Origin: Paenibacillus sp. 1001270B_150601_E10
Lineage (GTDB): Bacteria > Bacillota > Bacilli > Paenibacillales > Paenibacillaceae
Direction: 5' to 3'
Length of the DNA stretch: 44,171 nucleotides
Assembly (NCBI RefSeq): GCF_015558675.1
Contig: NZ_JADMOL010000012.1
Location: forward strand, 70,051 to 114,221
In this document: positions 43,878 to 44,171 of the stretch, piece by piece
How positions within the stretch are numbered: position 1 is the first letter of the stretch
How the letters are laid out: the number at the start of each line of letters is the position of its first letter
The notes under the pieces: model-generated
Seen by the model: only the letters and a program-made list of their open reading frames with translations
Told to the model about the DNA's origin: nothing
Database searches by the model: none
Made by a program: the position numbers and the translations under genes

Positions 43878-44116
43878 TCGCGTATAGCGAAACGCAACTC
43901 TATATGACATCATCGTACTTAAAAGATATCAACCTACTGGATGTGCTTATTGACAAGACTCTTGACCTTGCCGTAGAATGAAATGTCCTCAGTAGTACGG
44001 CGATTATCGTAGCATCTTAAATGGTCTTACACACTTTCTGCGCATGTTCTTGCAGATGTTTAATATAAGTTAATTTGTTTGATTCAAAACCAAAAGACCC
44101 TGATTTTTTTAATATA

Positions 44117-44171
44117 TGACGGATTGTCAAGCTAAGTGCGACAGTTCATCCATGAAAGCTTCGTGAGCAGA
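44117..44171 (-). mobile_element. End of a second IS30-like copy, cut by the window edge
   Basis: TGACGGATTGTCAAGCTAAG and what follows match the left end of the relic at 41710 with one difference in 54 bases, including the transposase stop region. Whether the rest of the element is intact lies outside the window. Confidence 0.85.

Noticed and set aside
43689-43913. A 74-codon minus-strand frame among the hairpin repeats
   Set aside because: It reads through several stems, has no ribosome site and no protein-like pattern.

Overview
The window looks like chromosome of a spore-forming Bacillales bacterium of the Paenibacillus type. Pointers are consensus AGGAGG ribosome sites with several TTG and GTG starts, bacillithiol (BshB2/YojF), BdbCD, CadCA and YclNOPQ homologues, a DUF1360 protein typical of sporeformers, and family 35 glycoside hydrolase and family 8 polysaccharide lyase genes. 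Most genes lie on the minus strand in short operons, each closed by a hairpin with a U-tract.

Layout. 1-8.7 kb: asparagine synthase, alpha/beta hydrolase, EamA-type transporter, beta-galactosidase, the BdbD-BdbC thiol oxidation pair, and a methyltransferase. 8.8-14.5 kb: CadC/CadA metal efflux with a recognisable operator, a stand-alone Fe-S PD-(D/E)XK nuclease with a TTG start, an SRAP (YedK-like) protein whose ribosome site is buried in a perfect hairpin, and a divergent pair made of a 54-residue unknown protein and a DUF1360 membrane protein. 14.7-20.7 kb: an AT-rich orphan membrane protein, a Fur-controlled siderophore importer in yclNOPQ order, and bshB2-yojF. 20.9-28.4 kb: a large secreted family 8 lyase, ProC, an AlaX-type tRNA editing enzyme, a 620-base stretch without a clear gene, and a DoxX-like membrane protein. 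28.6-35.9 kb: a frameshifted gene, a NUDIX hydrolase, two more membrane proteins (one of the Bax inhibitor family), an ABC exporter, a secreted erythromycin-esterase-like protein, and an XRE regulator with a partner membrane protein.

36.2-39.6 kb is the most coherent functional block: two rhodaneses, thioredoxin, a three-cysteine ArsR-type regulator and a CoA-disulfide reductase fused to a rhodanese. An identical 14-base AT-rich motif lies at the rhodanese promoter region and in the trxA/arsR divergent promoter region. This suggests one regulon for reactive sulfur or thiol stress.

40.9-44.2 kb is a mobile-element graveyard: an IS5-like transposase fragment, an internally deleted IS30-like element of about 260 bases with both terminal repeats, an AT-rich secreted S1 protease gene, a stretch of paired hairpin repeats, and the end of a second IS30-like copy running off the window. 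No rRNA, tRNA, CRISPR array or complete prophage was seen.
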